This document shows positions 44,137-53,250 of a stretch of 64,000 bases of DNA, in pieces. The position numbers and the translations under genes were made by a program. The stretch lies in the NCBI GenBank assembly GCA_021496925.1, contig CP053915.1, forward strand, positions 2,418,001-2,482,000, given 5' to 3'. The stretch is from Acidovorax sp. YS12 (lineage in GTDB: Bacteria > Pseudomonadota > Gammaproteobacteria > Burkholderiales > Burkholderiaceae_C). Position 1 is the first letter of the stretch, and each line of letters begins with the position of its first letter. The notes beneath the pieces were generated by a model. It ran no database searches and was not told where the DNA came from. It worked only from the letters and a program-made list of their open reading frames with translations.

Positions 44137-45104
44137 CCGCGCCCCGCCAACGCGGCGCCGCGCTGCTCGCGGCCATGCTCACCGTCACCCTGGTGGCGGC
44201 ATTCGCCGCCGCCGCGCTGTGGCAGCAGTGGCGCGCCGTCGAGGTGGAAAGCGCCGAGCGCACGCGCGTGCAGTCGGGCTGGCTGCTGCTGGGCGCGCTC
44301 GACTGGTCGCGCCTCATCCTGGTGGAGGACGGGCGCGGCAGCAGCGCCGACCACCTGGCAGAACCCTGGGCCGTGCCGCTGGAGGAAGCGCGCCTGTCCA
44401 CCTTCCTGGCCGCCGACAAGAACGTCGCCCAGTTCGACGACGCCAGCGTGGACACCACCAACGCCTTCCTCTCGGGCCAGATCACCGACATGCAGGCGCG
44501 CCTGAACCTGCGCAACCTGCTGGGCGACGACACCCAGGCCAAGGCGGCGCAGCGCCAGCTCGCCCGCCTGTTCGAGCGCCTGGGCCTGCCCGCGCAGGAG
44601 CTGAACCTGCTGGTGGACGGCCTGCGCCACGCCTACAAAGGCACCGGCAACGACGCCCCCCTGCTGCCGCCCACGCCCGACCAGCTCGGCTGGCTCGGCC
44701 TCTCGCCGCTCAGCGTCGCCCGGCTCGCGCCGCACGTCGCCCTGCTGCCCATGGCCACGCCGGTGAACGCCAACACCGCCAGCGCCGACGTGCTGTGGGC
44801 CGCCATCGAAGGGCTGGACCAGGCCGGCGCGCTGCGGCTGGTGCAGGCGCGCGAGTCGCGCTACTTCCGCACCGTGGAAGACGTCAAGCAGGCGCTGGGC
44901 GCCAACTGGGAGTTCCAGGACAGCAACGCCATCGGCACCAGCACCAGCTTTTTCGAGGTGCGCGGGCGCCTGCGCCTGGACGGCACCACCGTGGAAGAGC
45001 GCTCGCTCGTGCAGCGCCGCAACGGCCAGGTCTTCGTGCTGTGGCGCCAGCGCAGCGCCCTGCCGCCCGCCGTGCCCGGCAGCGTGCTGGGCCCGGCAAG
45101 GTAA
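44133..45104 (+). CDS. gspK: Type II secretion minor pseudopilin GspK
   Basis: The largest minor pseudopilin, 323 aa, which caps the pseudopilus. The short leader MTAPRQRG precedes AALLAAMLTVTLVAAFAAAA; as is usual for GspK there is no Glu at +5. The alpha domain insert includes LSGQITDMQARLNLRNLLG and the helix-hairpin-helix-like part VNANTASADVLWAAIEGLDQ. It overlaps gspJ by 4 bp and is separated from gspL by 51 bp, the longest gap in the main gsp series apart from the gspD leader. Confidence 0.93.
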   Translation: MTAPRQRGAALLAAMLTVTLVAAFAAAALWQQWRAVEVESAERTRVQSGWLLLGALDWSRLILVEDGRGSSADHLAEPWAVPLEEARLSTFLAADKNVAQFDDASVDTTNAFLSGQITDMQARLNLRNLLGDDTQAKAAQRQLARLFERLGLPAQELNLLVDGLRHAYKGTGNDAPLLPPTPDQLGWLGLSPLSVARLAPHVALLPMATPVNANTASADVLWAAIEGLDQAGALRLVQARESRYFRTVEDVKQALGANWEFQDSNAIGTSTSFFEVRGRLRLDGTTVEERSLVQRRNGQVFVLWRQRSALPPAVPGSVLGPAR

Positions 45105-45155
45105 AGGCGCGCCCCGAGACAAAGGCGCTCCCCTAGAATCGCCCGCACACCGCCC

Positions 45156-46394
45156 ATGAGCACCCTCCTCCTGATCCTGCCCCCCGCACCGCCGGGGCCC
45201 CATACCTCCTTCGGCTACCTGGTCAGCCCCGATGGCCACCAGATCGAGCGCCAGGGCAACGCCGCGCCCGCGCTGCTGCCCACGCCCGGGCGCGCCGGCG
45301 AAACCGTGGCCGTGGTGCCCGTGCAGGCGCTGTCGTGGCAGCGCGTCACGCTGCCGCAGAACCTGCCCCTGGCAAACGCCCCGCGCCTGCGCGCCGTGCT
45401 CGAAGGCCTGCTCGAAGACCGCCTGCTCGACGACCCGGCGCAACTGCACTTCGCGCTGCAGCCCGGCGCCCGCGCGGGCGAAGCCGCCTGGGTCGCCGTA
45501 TGCGACCGCGCCTGGCTGCAGCAGCACCTGCAGCTGCTGGAGGCGGCGGGCCGCCCGGTGGCGCGCGTGGTACCCGAATTCGCGCCGCTCGCAGGCGGCA
45601 CGCCCACCTACTGCGCGCTGGGCACGCCCGACGCCGCCTGGCTGCTGGCCACCGGCCTCGGGGCCGGGCAGGGCGTGGCACTGCTGCCCCTGGCGGCCGC
45701 GCCCGCGCTGCTGGCGCCCACGGCGGCGGACGAAGAACCGCCCGCCGTGCTGGCCGACCCCGCCGTGGCGGCACTGGCCGAACAGACGCTGGGCCGCACC
45801 GTGGCCCTGGCCACGGCGGGCGAGCGCGCGCTGCGCGCCGCGCGCGGCGCCTGGGACCTGGCCCAGCTCGACCTGGCCAGCCGGGGACGCGCACGGCTGC
45901 TGCGCAAATCGGGCAGCCTGGCCGGCGCCTTGCTGCGCGCGCCGCAGTGGCGCGCCGCGCGCTGGGCCCTGGGCCTGCTGGCAGCCGCGCACCTGGTGGG
46001 GCTGAACGCCTGGGCCTGGCAGGAGCGCCAGTCGCTCGCGGCAAAGCAGGCCAGCGTGCGCGGCGTGCTCACGCAGACCTTCCCCCAGGTCAAGGTGGTG
46101 GCGGACGCCCCGGTGCAGATGGAACGCGAACTTGCCTTGTTGCGCCAGACGGCCGGCAGCCTCGGGCCCGGCGACCTGGAGCCCATGATGGCCGCCACCG
46201 GCCAGGCACTGCAGGCGGCCCTGCCGGGCGCGCGTCCGCAGGCGCTGGAATACGCCAACGGCACGCTGCGCCTGCGCGGCATCGACCCCGAGAGCGACGC
46301 CCTGGCCACGCTGCAGGAGCGCCTGGCCACGGCGGGCTACCGGGCGCAGCCCGATGACGGCGCCCTCGTGGTGCGCGTGGAGGACGGCCAATGA
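45156..46394 (+). CDS. gspL: Type II secretion platform protein GspL
   Basis: A 412-aa bitopic inner-membrane protein. The cytoplasmic actin-like domain (about 1-265; LPQNLPLANAPRLRAVLEGL and EDRLLDDPAQLHFAL) binds GspE; the membrane helix is about 268-285 (RWALGLLAAAHLVGLNAWAW); the periplasmic ferredoxin-like domain follows (FPQVKVVADAPVQMERELAL ... RLRGIDPESDALATLQERLA). The gene overlaps gspM by 4 bp. It couples the ATPase to the pseudopilus platform. Confidence 0.92.
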   Translation: MSTLLLILPPAPPGPHTSFGYLVSPDGHQIERQGNAAPALLPTPGRAGETVAVVPVQALSWQRVTLPQNLPLANAPRLRAVLEGLLEDRLLDDPAQLHFALQPGARAGEAAWVAVCDRAWLQQHLQLLEAAGRPVARVVPEFAPLAGGTPTYCALGTPDAAWLLATGLGAGQGVALLPLAAAPALLAPTAADEEPPAVLADPAVAALAEQTLGRTVALATAGERALRAARGAWDLAQLDLASRGRARLLRKSGSLAGALLRAPQWRAARWALGLLAAAHLVGLNAWAWQERQSLAAKQASVRGVLTQTFPQVKVVADAPVQMERELALLRQTAGSLGPGDLEPMMAATGQALQAALPGARPQALEYANGTLRLRGIDPESDALATLQERLATAGYRAQPDDGALVVRVEDGQ

Positions 46395-46942
46395 GTGCCG
46401 CAAAGCCCACCGATGCCCTGGCCCCGCTGCAGGCCCGCTGGAAAGCGCTGGCGCCGCGCGAGCAGAACCTGGTGCTGGCAGCCGGCGCACTGCTGGCCAT
46501 CGCGCTGCTGTGGTGGCTGCTGCTGGCGCCCGCGCTGCAGACCTTGCGCGCCGCCCCGGCGCGCCACGCCGCGCTCGACGCCCAGCTGCAGCGCATGCAG
46601 GCGCTGCAGGCCGAGGCGCAGCAGTTGCACGATGCCCCGCCAGTGCGCGCCGCCGATGCGCGCCGCAGCCTGCAGAACACGCTGGCGCAGCAGCTTGGCG
46701 ACACGGCCCAGATCCAGTTCACCGGCGACCGCGCCACCGTCACGCTCAAGGGCGCCAGCGCCTCGGTGCTGGCGCAGTGGCTGGCGCAGGCCCGCAGCAA
46801 CGCCCACGCCGCGCCGCTCGAAGCCCGGCTGACGCAGAGCGCCGACGCCGCCCGCGCGGCGCCGGCGGCGGGCGAGGCGCGCTGGAATGGCACGCTGGTG
46901 CTGTCGCTGCCCACCCCCGCCGAAAAAGGCCGCGCCCCGTGA
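46391..46942 (+). CDS. gspM: Type II secretion platform protein GspM
   Basis: An inner-membrane protein of 183 aa: a short cytoplasmic N-terminus with the conserved ARWKALAPREQNLVLAAGAL, one membrane helix (about 33-52), a coiled-coil stretch and a periplasmic ferredoxin-like domain (TAQIQFTGDRATVTLKGASA). It pairs with GspL, which it overlaps by 4 bp, and overlaps gspN by 4 bp. Confidence 0.92.
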   Translation: MSAAKPTDALAPLQARWKALAPREQNLVLAAGALLAIALLWWLLLAPALQTLRAAPARHAALDAQLQRMQALQAEAQQLHDAPPVRAADARRSLQNTLAQQLGDTAQIQFTGDRATVTLKGASASVLAQWLAQARSNAHAAPLEARLTQSADAARAAPAAGEARWNGTLVLSLPTPAEKGRAP

Positions 46943-47745
46943 CGGCACGCACCGCCCCCCGCCCGCGCCCGCAGGCGCCGCGCTCGCCGCGCGGCTGGGC
47001 GCTGGCCGGCGCGTTGCTGGGCGCGCTGGGCGCGCTCGTGGCCTTCGCCCCGGCACAGTGGCTGGCGCACGGCCTGGCGCGCGCCAGCGGCGGCCAGGTG
47101 CTGCTGGCGCAGGCGCGCGGCACGGTGTGGACCGGCTCGGCCCAGCTCGTGCTCACCGGCGGCGCGCAGAGCCAGGACCGCATCGCCCTGCCCGGGCGGC
47201 TGCAGTGGCGCCTGCGCCCCGCGGGCGCGGGCCTGGGGGTGGCGCTGCAGGCCGACTGCTGCACACGCGCGCCGCTGCACATCACCGTCGCCCCGCGCTG
47301 GGGCGGCGCCACGGTGGCCGTGGCCGACAGCCAGAGCCAATGGCCGGCCAGCGTGCTCACCGGCCTGGGCACGCCCTGGAACACCCTGCAGCCCCAAGGG
47401 CGCCTGGCCCTGCACACGCAGGCCCTGGCGCTGGAGTGGGCCGCCGGACGCCTGCAAATGACCGGGCAAGCGCAACTCGACATGCTGGCCATGTCCTCGC
47501 GCCTGTCTACGCTGCGCCCCATGGGCAGCTACCGCCTGCTGCTCGCGGGCGGCGCCGCGCCCACGCTCACGCTGCAAACCCTCGAAGGGCTGCTGCTGCT
47601 CAGCGGCAGCGGCCAGTGGGTGGGCCAGCGCCTGCGCTTCACGGGCGAGGCCAGCGCCGCGCCCGACCACGAGGCGCAGCTGTCCAACCTGCTCAACATC
47701 ATCGGACGGCGCGCGGGACCGCGCTCCGTCATCTCCCTGGGTTGA
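46939..47745 (+). CDS. gspN: Type II secretion protein GspN
   Basis: A 268-aa T2SSN-family protein with one N-terminal membrane helix (about 20-42, WALAGALLGALGALVAFAPA) and a beta-rich periplasmic domain including QVLLAQARGTVWTGSAQLVL and LQWRLRPAGAGLG, typical of GspN. It starts with GTG overlapping the gspM stop. GspN is absent from many T2SS, and its exact job is not settled; it may assist assembly of the platform or secretin. Five bases separate it from gspD. Confidence 0.9.
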   Translation: MTARTAPRPRPQAPRSPRGWALAGALLGALGALVAFAPAQWLAHGLARASGGQVLLAQARGTVWTGSAQLVLTGGAQSQDRIALPGRLQWRLRPAGAGLGVALQADCCTRAPLHITVAPRWGGATVAVADSQSQWPASVLTGLGTPWNTLQPQGRLALHTQALALEWAAGRLQMTGQAQLDMLAMSSRLSTLRPMGSYRLLLAGGAAPTLTLQTLEGLLLLSGSGQWVGQRLRFTGEASAAPDHEAQLSNLLNIIGRRAGPRSVISLG

Positions 47746-47750
47746 TCCAC

Positions 47751-50105
47751 ATGCTCTCCAAGACCCCGCGCATTCTCCGGCTTGCTCTGCATTCGATAGC
47801 TGCTGGCGTTTTGCTGGCAAGCGCTAGCGGCCAAATTCATGCAGAACCCTCGAAGAAGGCCAGGAAGGCCGCCGCGCCACCCATGGCCGCCGCCGAGCCG
47901 GTGACGCTGAATTTCGCCAATGCCGACATCGAAGCCGTGGCGCGCACCATGGCCACCATCACCGGGCGCAACGTGGTGGTGGATCCGCGCGTCAAGGGCC
48001 AGATCAACCTGGTGGCCGAGCGCCCCGTGCCGCCGGCCGTGGCGTTCGACCAGTTCCTGGCGGCGCTGCGCCTGCAGGGCTTCACCGTGGTCGAGGCGGC
48101 CGGGCTGTACAAGGTCGTGCCCGAGGCCGACGCCAAGCTGCAGGCCGGCAGCGTGGGCGTGTCGCAGGGCGGCACCGGCACCACGCTGCAGGGCGGGCAG
48201 ATCGCCACGCAGATCTTCAAGCTCAACTTCGAGAACGCCAACAACCTGGTGCCGGTGCTGCGCCCGCTCATCAGCCCGAACAACACCATCAACGTCAACC
48301 CGGGCAACAATTCGCTCGTCATCACCGACTACGCCGACAACCTGCAGCGCATCGCGCGCATCGTCGCGGCCATGGACGTGGCCAACGCCACCGACGTCGA
48401 GATCATCCCGCTGCACCACGCCGTGGCCAGCGACCTGCTGCCGCTGCTCACGCGCCTGGTGGAAGGCGGCACGGCCACGGGCGGAGGCGCCGCCGCCGCG
48501 CCGGGCCAGAGCGACACCTCGTTCAAGACCACGCTGCTGGCCGAGCCGCGCAGCAACGCCATCGTGGTGCGCGCCGCCAACCCGGCGCGCGTGGCGCAGA
48601 TCCGCTCGCTGGTGGCCCGGCTCGACCAGCCTGCGGCGCCCGGCAGCAGCGCGGCCACGGGCAACATCCACGTGGTGTACCTGAAGAACGCCGATGCGGT
48701 GAAGCTGGCCGTCACGCTGCGCGCCGCCATGGGCGCCATGGGAGGGGCCAGCGCAGGGGGCGGCGGCGCCAGCAGCGCCAGCGGCCTGGCCTCGGCGCTG
48801 CCGGCCAGCACCTCCGCCAGCCAGGGGACGGGCCTGTCGAACAACGGCAGCGCGCTCGGCGGCGGCAGCTCGGCGGGGCTGGGCAGCGGCGCCTCGGTGA
48901 CCAGCGCCAGCACCAGCAACCAGCCGTCCACGGGGGGCTTCATCCAGGCCGACCCGTCGACCAACTCGCTCATCATCACCGCGCCCGACCCGCTGTACCG
49001 CCAGCTGCGCGCCGTGATCGACAAGCTCGACGGCCGCCGCGCGCAGGTGCTGGTGGAGAGCATGATCGTCGAGGTCAAGTCGAACAAGCTGGCCCAGTTC
49101 GGCGTGCAGTGGCAGGGCGCGTTCGGCAGCAAGAACGACGGCGTGCTCGGCGCCATCGGCACCAACTCCGGCGTGGCCGGGGGCAACATCATCACCCTGA
49201 CCGGCGCCCTGGCCGGCGTGGCCACCGGCACCGGAACCACTGCCACCAACCCGCTGAGCTCGATCGGCGGCGGCCTGAACATCGGGCTGGCGCCGCGCAT
49301 CAACGGCCAGTACTACCTGGGCGCGCTGGCCAACTTCCTGCAGAACAGCGGCGAGGCCAACGTGCTCTCGACCCCGAACCTGCTGACCCTGGACAACGAG
49401 GAAGCGAAGATCCTGATCGGCAGCAACGTGCCGTTCCTGAGCGGGTCGTACGCCAACGCCACGAGCACCAGCGGCACGGTGAACCCGTTCAACACCGTCG
49501 AGCGCAAGGACGTGGGCCTGGTGCTCAAGGTGCGCCCGCAGATCAACGAGAACGGCACCGTCAAGCTCGCGGTGTACCAGGAGGTGTCGAAGATCGACGA
49601 CTCCACGCGCAACGACCCCAACGGCGCGACCACCAGCAAGCGCTCCATCGAGTCGAACGTGCTGGTCGAGGACGGCGGCATCATCGTCATCGGCGGCCTG
49701 CTGGAAGACGACTACTCCCAGGGCGAGGACAAGGTGCCGGTGATGGGTGACATCCCCGTGTTCGGCAACCTGTTCCGCAGCGAGAACCGCAAGCGCACCA
49801 AGACCAACCTGATGGTGTTCCTGCGCCCCATCGTCGTACGCGACACGCACGTCAGCGACGCCCTCATGCTCGACCGCTACGAGGCCATCCGCGCGCTGCA
49901 GCAGAACACGCAGCCGGAAGACCGCGTGATGCTGCGCGGCGTCTCCGAAGCCCCGGTGCTGCCTGCCATGCGCGGCGACGCCGGCATGCCGCCCAGGATG
50001 CTGACCTCGCAGCCCCAGGCGGGCACCGCACCGGCGCCCGTGCCCGTGCCGACACCGGCAACCCCCTTCGATACGGCCCCGCACACGCCGCTGCCCCCGA
50101 ACTGA
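47751..50105 (+). CDS. gspD: Type II secretion secretin GspD
   Basis: The outer-membrane secretin, 784 aa. After a signal peptide (about 1-31) come N0 (VTLNFANADIEAVARTMATI), N1-N3 repeats (for example LVITDYADNLQRIARIVAAM; SNAIVVRAANPARVAQI), a Gly/Ser-rich loop in N3 (about 325-400), and the secretin domain with VEVKSNKLAQFGVQWQGAF, VLSTPNLLTLDNEEAKILIG and the final VPVMGDIPVFGNLFRS. A Pro-rich tail follows. Residues 13-31 of the signal peptide are encoded by a dispersed repeat. No cysteine lipobox is present, so a separate pilotin or self-insertion is needed; none is visible here. Confidence 0.96.
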   Translation: MLSKTPRILRLALHSIAAGVLLASASGQIHAEPSKKARKAAAPPMAAAEPVTLNFANADIEAVARTMATITGRNVVVDPRVKGQINLVAERPVPPAVAFDQFLAALRLQGFTVVEAAGLYKVVPEADAKLQAGSVGVSQGGTGTTLQGGQIATQIFKLNFENANNLVPVLRPLISPNNTINVNPGNNSLVITDYADNLQRIARIVAAMDVANATDVEIIPLHHAVASDLLPLLTRLVEGGTATGGGAAAAPGQSDTSFKTTLLAEPRSNAIVVRAANPARVAQIRSLVARLDQPAAPGSSAATGNIHVVYLKNADAVKLAVTLRAAMGAMGGASAGGGGASSASGLASALPASTSASQGTGLSNNGSALGGGSSAGLGSGASVTSASTSNQPSTGGFIQADPSTNSLIITAPDPLYRQLRAVIDKLDGRRAQVLVESMIVEVKSNKLAQFGVQWQGAFGSKNDGVLGAIGTNSGVAGGNIITLTGALAGVATGTGTTATNPLSSIGGGLNIGLAPRINGQYYLGALANFLQNSGEANVLSTPNLLTLDNEEAKILIGSNVPFLSGSYANATSTSGTVNPFNTVERKDVGLVLKVRPQINENGTVKLAVYQEVSKIDDSTRNDPNGATTSKRSIESNVLVEDGGIIVIGGLLEDDYSQGEDKVPVMGDIPVFGNLFRSENRKRTKTNLMVFLRPIVVRDTHVSDALMLDRYEAIRALQQNTQPEDRVMLRGVSEAPVLPAMRGDAGMPPRMLTSQPQAGTAPAPVPVPTPATPFDTAPHTPLPPN
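47789..47842 (+). repeat. Dispersed repeat copy J inside gspD signal peptide
   Basis: CATTCGATAGCTGCTGGCGT then AGCGCTAGCGGCCAAATTCA. Plus-orientation copy read in frame as LHSIAAGVLLASASGQIHA, the hydrophobic core and cleavage region of the GspD signal peptide. Confidence 0.85.
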
Positions 50106-50115
50106 GCCCCCGCCC

Positions 50116-51513
50116 ATGCGCTACCCCCTGCCCTATGCCTTCGCGCGCGGCGCGCAACTGCTGCTGGAGGACGACGGCCAGCAGCTCCTGCTCTGGCACG
50201 GCACGCAGCCCGGCACCGAGTCGCTGCAGGCGCTGTCGGAAGTGCTGCGCAAGTACCCCGTGCGCCAGTTCCAGGCGCTGGACGCGCCCTCGCTGGCGCA
50301 GCGCATCAGCGCGGCCTACGCGCAAGGCGAGTCGAGCGCGGCCATGGTGGTGAGCGAGGTCGAGAGCGACGCCGACCTCTCGCGCATGATGCAGGAGCTG
50401 CCCGCCGTGGAGGATCTGCTGGAAACCGCCGACGACGCGCCCATCATCCGCATGCTCAACGCGCTGCTGACGCAGGCGGCGCGCGACGGCGCGAGCGACA
50501 TCCACATCGAGCCCTACGAGCGGCATTCGAGCGTGCGCTTTCGCGTCGATGGCACGCTGCGCGAGGTGGTGCAGCCGAACCGCGCGCTGCACGCGGCGCT
50601 GATCTCGCGCCTGAAGATCATGGCCGACCTGGACATCGCCGAAAAGCGCCTGCCGCAGGACGGGCGCATCAGCCTGCGCCTGGGCACGCGCGCCATCGAC
50701 GTGCGCGTCTCCACCCTGCCCAGCGCGCACGGCGAGCGCGCCGTGCTGCGCCTGCTGGACAAGAGCGAGAGCAAGCTCACGCTGGAATCGGTGGGCATGC
50801 AGGGCGAGACGCTGGCGCGCTTCGAGCAGTTGGTGGTGCAGCCGCACGGCATCATCCTGGTGACCGGCCCCACGGGCTCGGGCAAGACCACCACGCTGTA
50901 CGCCGCGCTGCAGCGCATGGACGCGACGCAGGGCAACATCATGACGGTGGAGGACCCGATCGAGTACGAGCTGCCGGGCGTGGGGCAGACACAGGTGAAC
51001 GCCAAGATCGACCTGACCTTCGCCAAGGCGCTGCGCGCCATCCTGCGCCAGGACCCGGACGTGATCATGATCGGCGAGATCCGCGACTTCGAGACCGCAC
51101 AGATCGCCATCCAGGCGTCGCTCACCGGCCACCTGGTGCTGGCCACGCTGCACACCAACGACGCCACCAGCGCCATCACGCGCCTGACGGACATGGGCGT
51201 GGAGCCGTTCCTGCTGTCGTCGTCGCTGCTCGGGGTGTTGGCGCAGCGCCTGGTGCGCAAGTACTGCGGCCCGTGCCATGGCGCGGGCTGCGAACACTGC
51301 GGCCACACCGGCTACGCCGGGCGCACCGGGGTGTTCGAGCTGCTGGTGGTTCAGGATGCCATCCGCGCGCAGATCCACAACCAGGCGTCGGAAGCCGACA
51401 TCCGCGCCCAGGCCATGGCGGGCGGCATGGCGCTGATGCGCCAGGACGCCGAGCGCCTGATCGCCGCCGGCATCACCAGCCGCGAGGAAGTGCTGCGCGT
51501 CACGCGCGACTGA
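50116..51513 (+). CDS. gspE: Type II secretion ATPase GspE
   Basis: The cytoplasmic hexameric ATPase that drives the T2SS, 465 aa. Walker A GPTGSGKTTT is at 251-260, the Asp box is VEDPIEYELPGVGQTQVN, Walker B RQDPDVIMIGEIRD (311-324), and the His box HLVLATLHTNDA. The zinc motif is Cys384-GP-Cys387-x4-Cys392-EH-Cys395, a short spacing between the CxxC pairs. The N1E domain seems short (the protein is smaller than many 500-aa GspE). It lies 10 bp after gspD and overlaps the convergent CZB gene by 14 bp. Confidence 0.96.
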   Translation: MRYPLPYAFARGAQLLLEDDGQQLLLWHGTQPGTESLQALSEVLRKYPVRQFQALDAPSLAQRISAAYAQGESSAAMVVSEVESDADLSRMMQELPAVEDLLETADDAPIIRMLNALLTQAARDGASDIHIEPYERHSSVRFRVDGTLREVVQPNRALHAALISRLKIMADLDIAEKRLPQDGRISLRLGTRAIDVRVSTLPSAHGERAVLRLLDKSESKLTLESVGMQGETLARFEQLVVQPHGIILVTGPTGSGKTTTLYAALQRMDATQGNIMTVEDPIEYELPGVGQTQVNAKIDLTFAKALRAILRQDPDVIMIGEIRDFETAQIAIQASLTGHLVLATLHTNDATSAITRLTDMGVEPFLLSSSLLGVLAQRLVRKYCGPCHGAGCEHCGHTGYAGRTGVFELLVVQDAIRAQIHNQASEADIRAQAMAGGMALMRQDAERLIAAGITSREEVLRVTRD

Positions 51514-52018
51514 GAGCCGCCGGACGGCGGCGGCTGGCCGCCAGGCCGCGCTTGAGCTCCTTGAGCAGCAGCAGCACCTGGCGCGAGGCGTGCTGGCAGC
51601 CCTTGAAGGCCTGCTCGGCCAGCTGCGCCTCGCCTGCCTCGGCGTGCAGCAGCATCATGGCTGCCTGCTGGTGGAAGTAGCGGTTGCGCCGCATCAGCAT
51701 GTCGAAGGCGGGAAAATGCCCGAGCGCGGTGCGGCCGTTGCCATGCAGCCACTGGCCGAGTTCGGAGCAGTTGTCGTCGCGCACCACCTCGGGGCGCAGG
51801 CGCTCGTCGGGCACGCCCTGCAGCGCCTGGGACAGCCAGGGCAGCCAGCGCTCGTGGCTGGCGATGGCGGAGTCGATGTCGAACTCCGCCATGAGGCGCA
51901 CCGCTTCCTCGTCCATCAGGACGAGCTCGCTGGCCTGGCTGTCGGGCAGCGAGGTCCAATCGTCCGCCACGGGCTGCCCATCGGGCCTGGGCTGGAACAG
52001 GCGGCTGAAAAATCCCAT
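51500..52018 (-). CDS. CZB-domain-like cytoplasmic protein
   Basis: A 172-aa protein of mostly helical character. Residues about 50-125 resemble the chemoreceptor zinc-binding (CZB) domain: His55 (ASHERWLPWL), Cys84 in DDNCSELGQWLHG and His116 in RYFHQQAA. The fourth CZB ligand, usually a His four residues before the last one, is Arg112 here; His92 or His101 might substitute. GGAGG at 5-nt spacing fixes ATG 52018. CZB domains sense zinc or oxidants in chemoreceptors and cyclases, but here the domain stands alone. Its 3' end overlaps gspE by 14 bp, convergently. A role with secretion is not implied. Confidence 0.6.
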   Translation of the reverse strand: MGFFSRLFQPRPDGQPVADDWTSLPDSQASELVLMDEEAVRLMAEFDIDSAIASHERWLPWLSQALQGVPDERLRPEVVRDDNCSELGQWLHGNGRTALGHFPAFDMLMRRNRYFHQQAAMMLLHAEAGEAQLAEQAFKGCQHASRQVLLLLKELKRGLAASRRRPAALSRA

Positions 52019-52207
52019 GCTTACCTCCATCGGCCGCGACACTGCCCCGCGGAGCTGCGGGCAAACGGGGCCTTCATGTGCTTCTTTTGTCGTTGCAGCG
52101 ATTATCGGCAGGCGGCGCCCCCGCATCATTCACGCACGCTCGCTATGGTGTCAACAATCATTTCTCAGGGCCCTGCACGGACTTGCGCCCCCGCCCACAA
52201 TGGCCGC

Positions 52208-53206
52208 ATGACCACACCACGCCGCCCCCTTCTCTCCATGCTCGATCTGGTGGCCGTGCGCGAAGGCGGCAGCGTCGCCGACGCGCTCGCCACCGCCCTG
52301 GCCACCGCCCGCCACGCCGAGGCGCTCGGCTTCACGCGCTACTGGCTGGCGGAGCACCACAACATGCCCGGCATCGCCAGTTCCGCCACGGCGGTGCTGG
52401 TGGGGCACATCGCCGGCGGCACCTCCACCATCCGCGTCGGCTCGGGCGGCATCATGCTGCCCAACCACGCGCCGTTGGTCGTGGCCGAGGCCTTCGGCAC
52501 GCTGGCCGCGCTGTATCCGGGTCGCATCGACCTGGGCCTGGGCCGCGCGCCCGGCACCGACGGGCCGACCATGCGCGCGCTGCGCCGCGACCGCGCCGAG
52601 ACCGAGGAGGACTTTCCGCGCGACGTGGCCGAGCTGCAGCGCCTGCTGGGCCCGGCCCAGCCGGGCGCGCGCATCGTGGCCGTGCCCGGCGCGGGCACCA
52701 ACGTGCCGATCTGGCTGCTGGGCTCCAGCCTGTTCTCGGCCCAGCTGGCCGCGCACATGGGGCTGCCCTATGCGTTCGCCTCGCACTTCGCGCCGCGCCT
52801 GCTGCACCAGGCGCTGGACCTCTACCGGCGCCTGTTCCAGCCTTCGGCGCGGCTGGCCCGGCCCTACGCCATCGTCGGCGTGCCCGTCATCGCGGCGCCC
52901 ACCGACGAGGAGGCGCAGTTCCTCGCCAGCAGCACCTACCAGCGCGTGCTGGGCATCCTCACGGGCCAGCGCGGGCTGCTGCAGCCGCCGGTGGAGGACT
53001 ACATGGCGCAGTTGCAGGCGCACGAGCGCGCCGCCATCACCGACTTCCTCGCTGCGGGCGTGGTCGGCGGCCCGGCCACGGTGCGCGCGGGCCTGCTGGC
53101 CCTGGCGGATGCCACGCAGGCCGACGAGTTCATGCTGGTGAGCGACATGTTCGACCCGCAGCTGCGCCTGCGCTCGCTCGGCATCACGGCCCAGGCGCTG
53201 GCGTGA
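52208..53206 (+). CDS. LLM-class flavin-dependent oxidoreductase
   Basis: A luciferase-like monooxygenase family protein of 332 aa with a TIM-barrel fold. Family landmarks are RYWLAEHHNMPGIASSATAV, IRVGSGGIMLPNHAPLVVAE and GRIDLGLGRAPGTDG. It should use reduced FMN to oxidise an unidentified small substrate; the subgroup is the common 'MsnO8-like' one of unknown substrate. It sits between the CZB gene and gspF and interrupts the type II secretion series, with 44 bp to gspF, so it may share its transcript. Confidence 0.9.
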   Translation: MTTPRRPLLSMLDLVAVREGGSVADALATALATARHAEALGFTRYWLAEHHNMPGIASSATAVLVGHIAGGTSTIRVGSGGIMLPNHAPLVVAEAFGTLAALYPGRIDLGLGRAPGTDGPTMRALRRDRAETEEDFPRDVAELQRLLGPAQPGARIVAVPGAGTNVPIWLLGSSLFSAQLAAHMGLPYAFASHFAPRLLHQALDLYRRLFQPSARLARPYAIVGVPVIAAPTDEEAQFLASSTYQRVLGILTGQRGLLQPPVEDYMAQLQAHERAAITDFLAAGVVGGPATVRAGLLALADATQADEFMLVSDMFDPQLRLRSLGITAQALA

Positions 53207-53250
53207 GAGCCGCTACCATGGCGGGTTGAACTTCCGCCGCCCCTACCCGC

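Noticed and set aside
43947..46490. 847-codon antisense frame across gspJ-gspL
   Set aside because: Shadow of GC-rich coding DNA; sense-strand gsp genes are complete and mutually overlapping.
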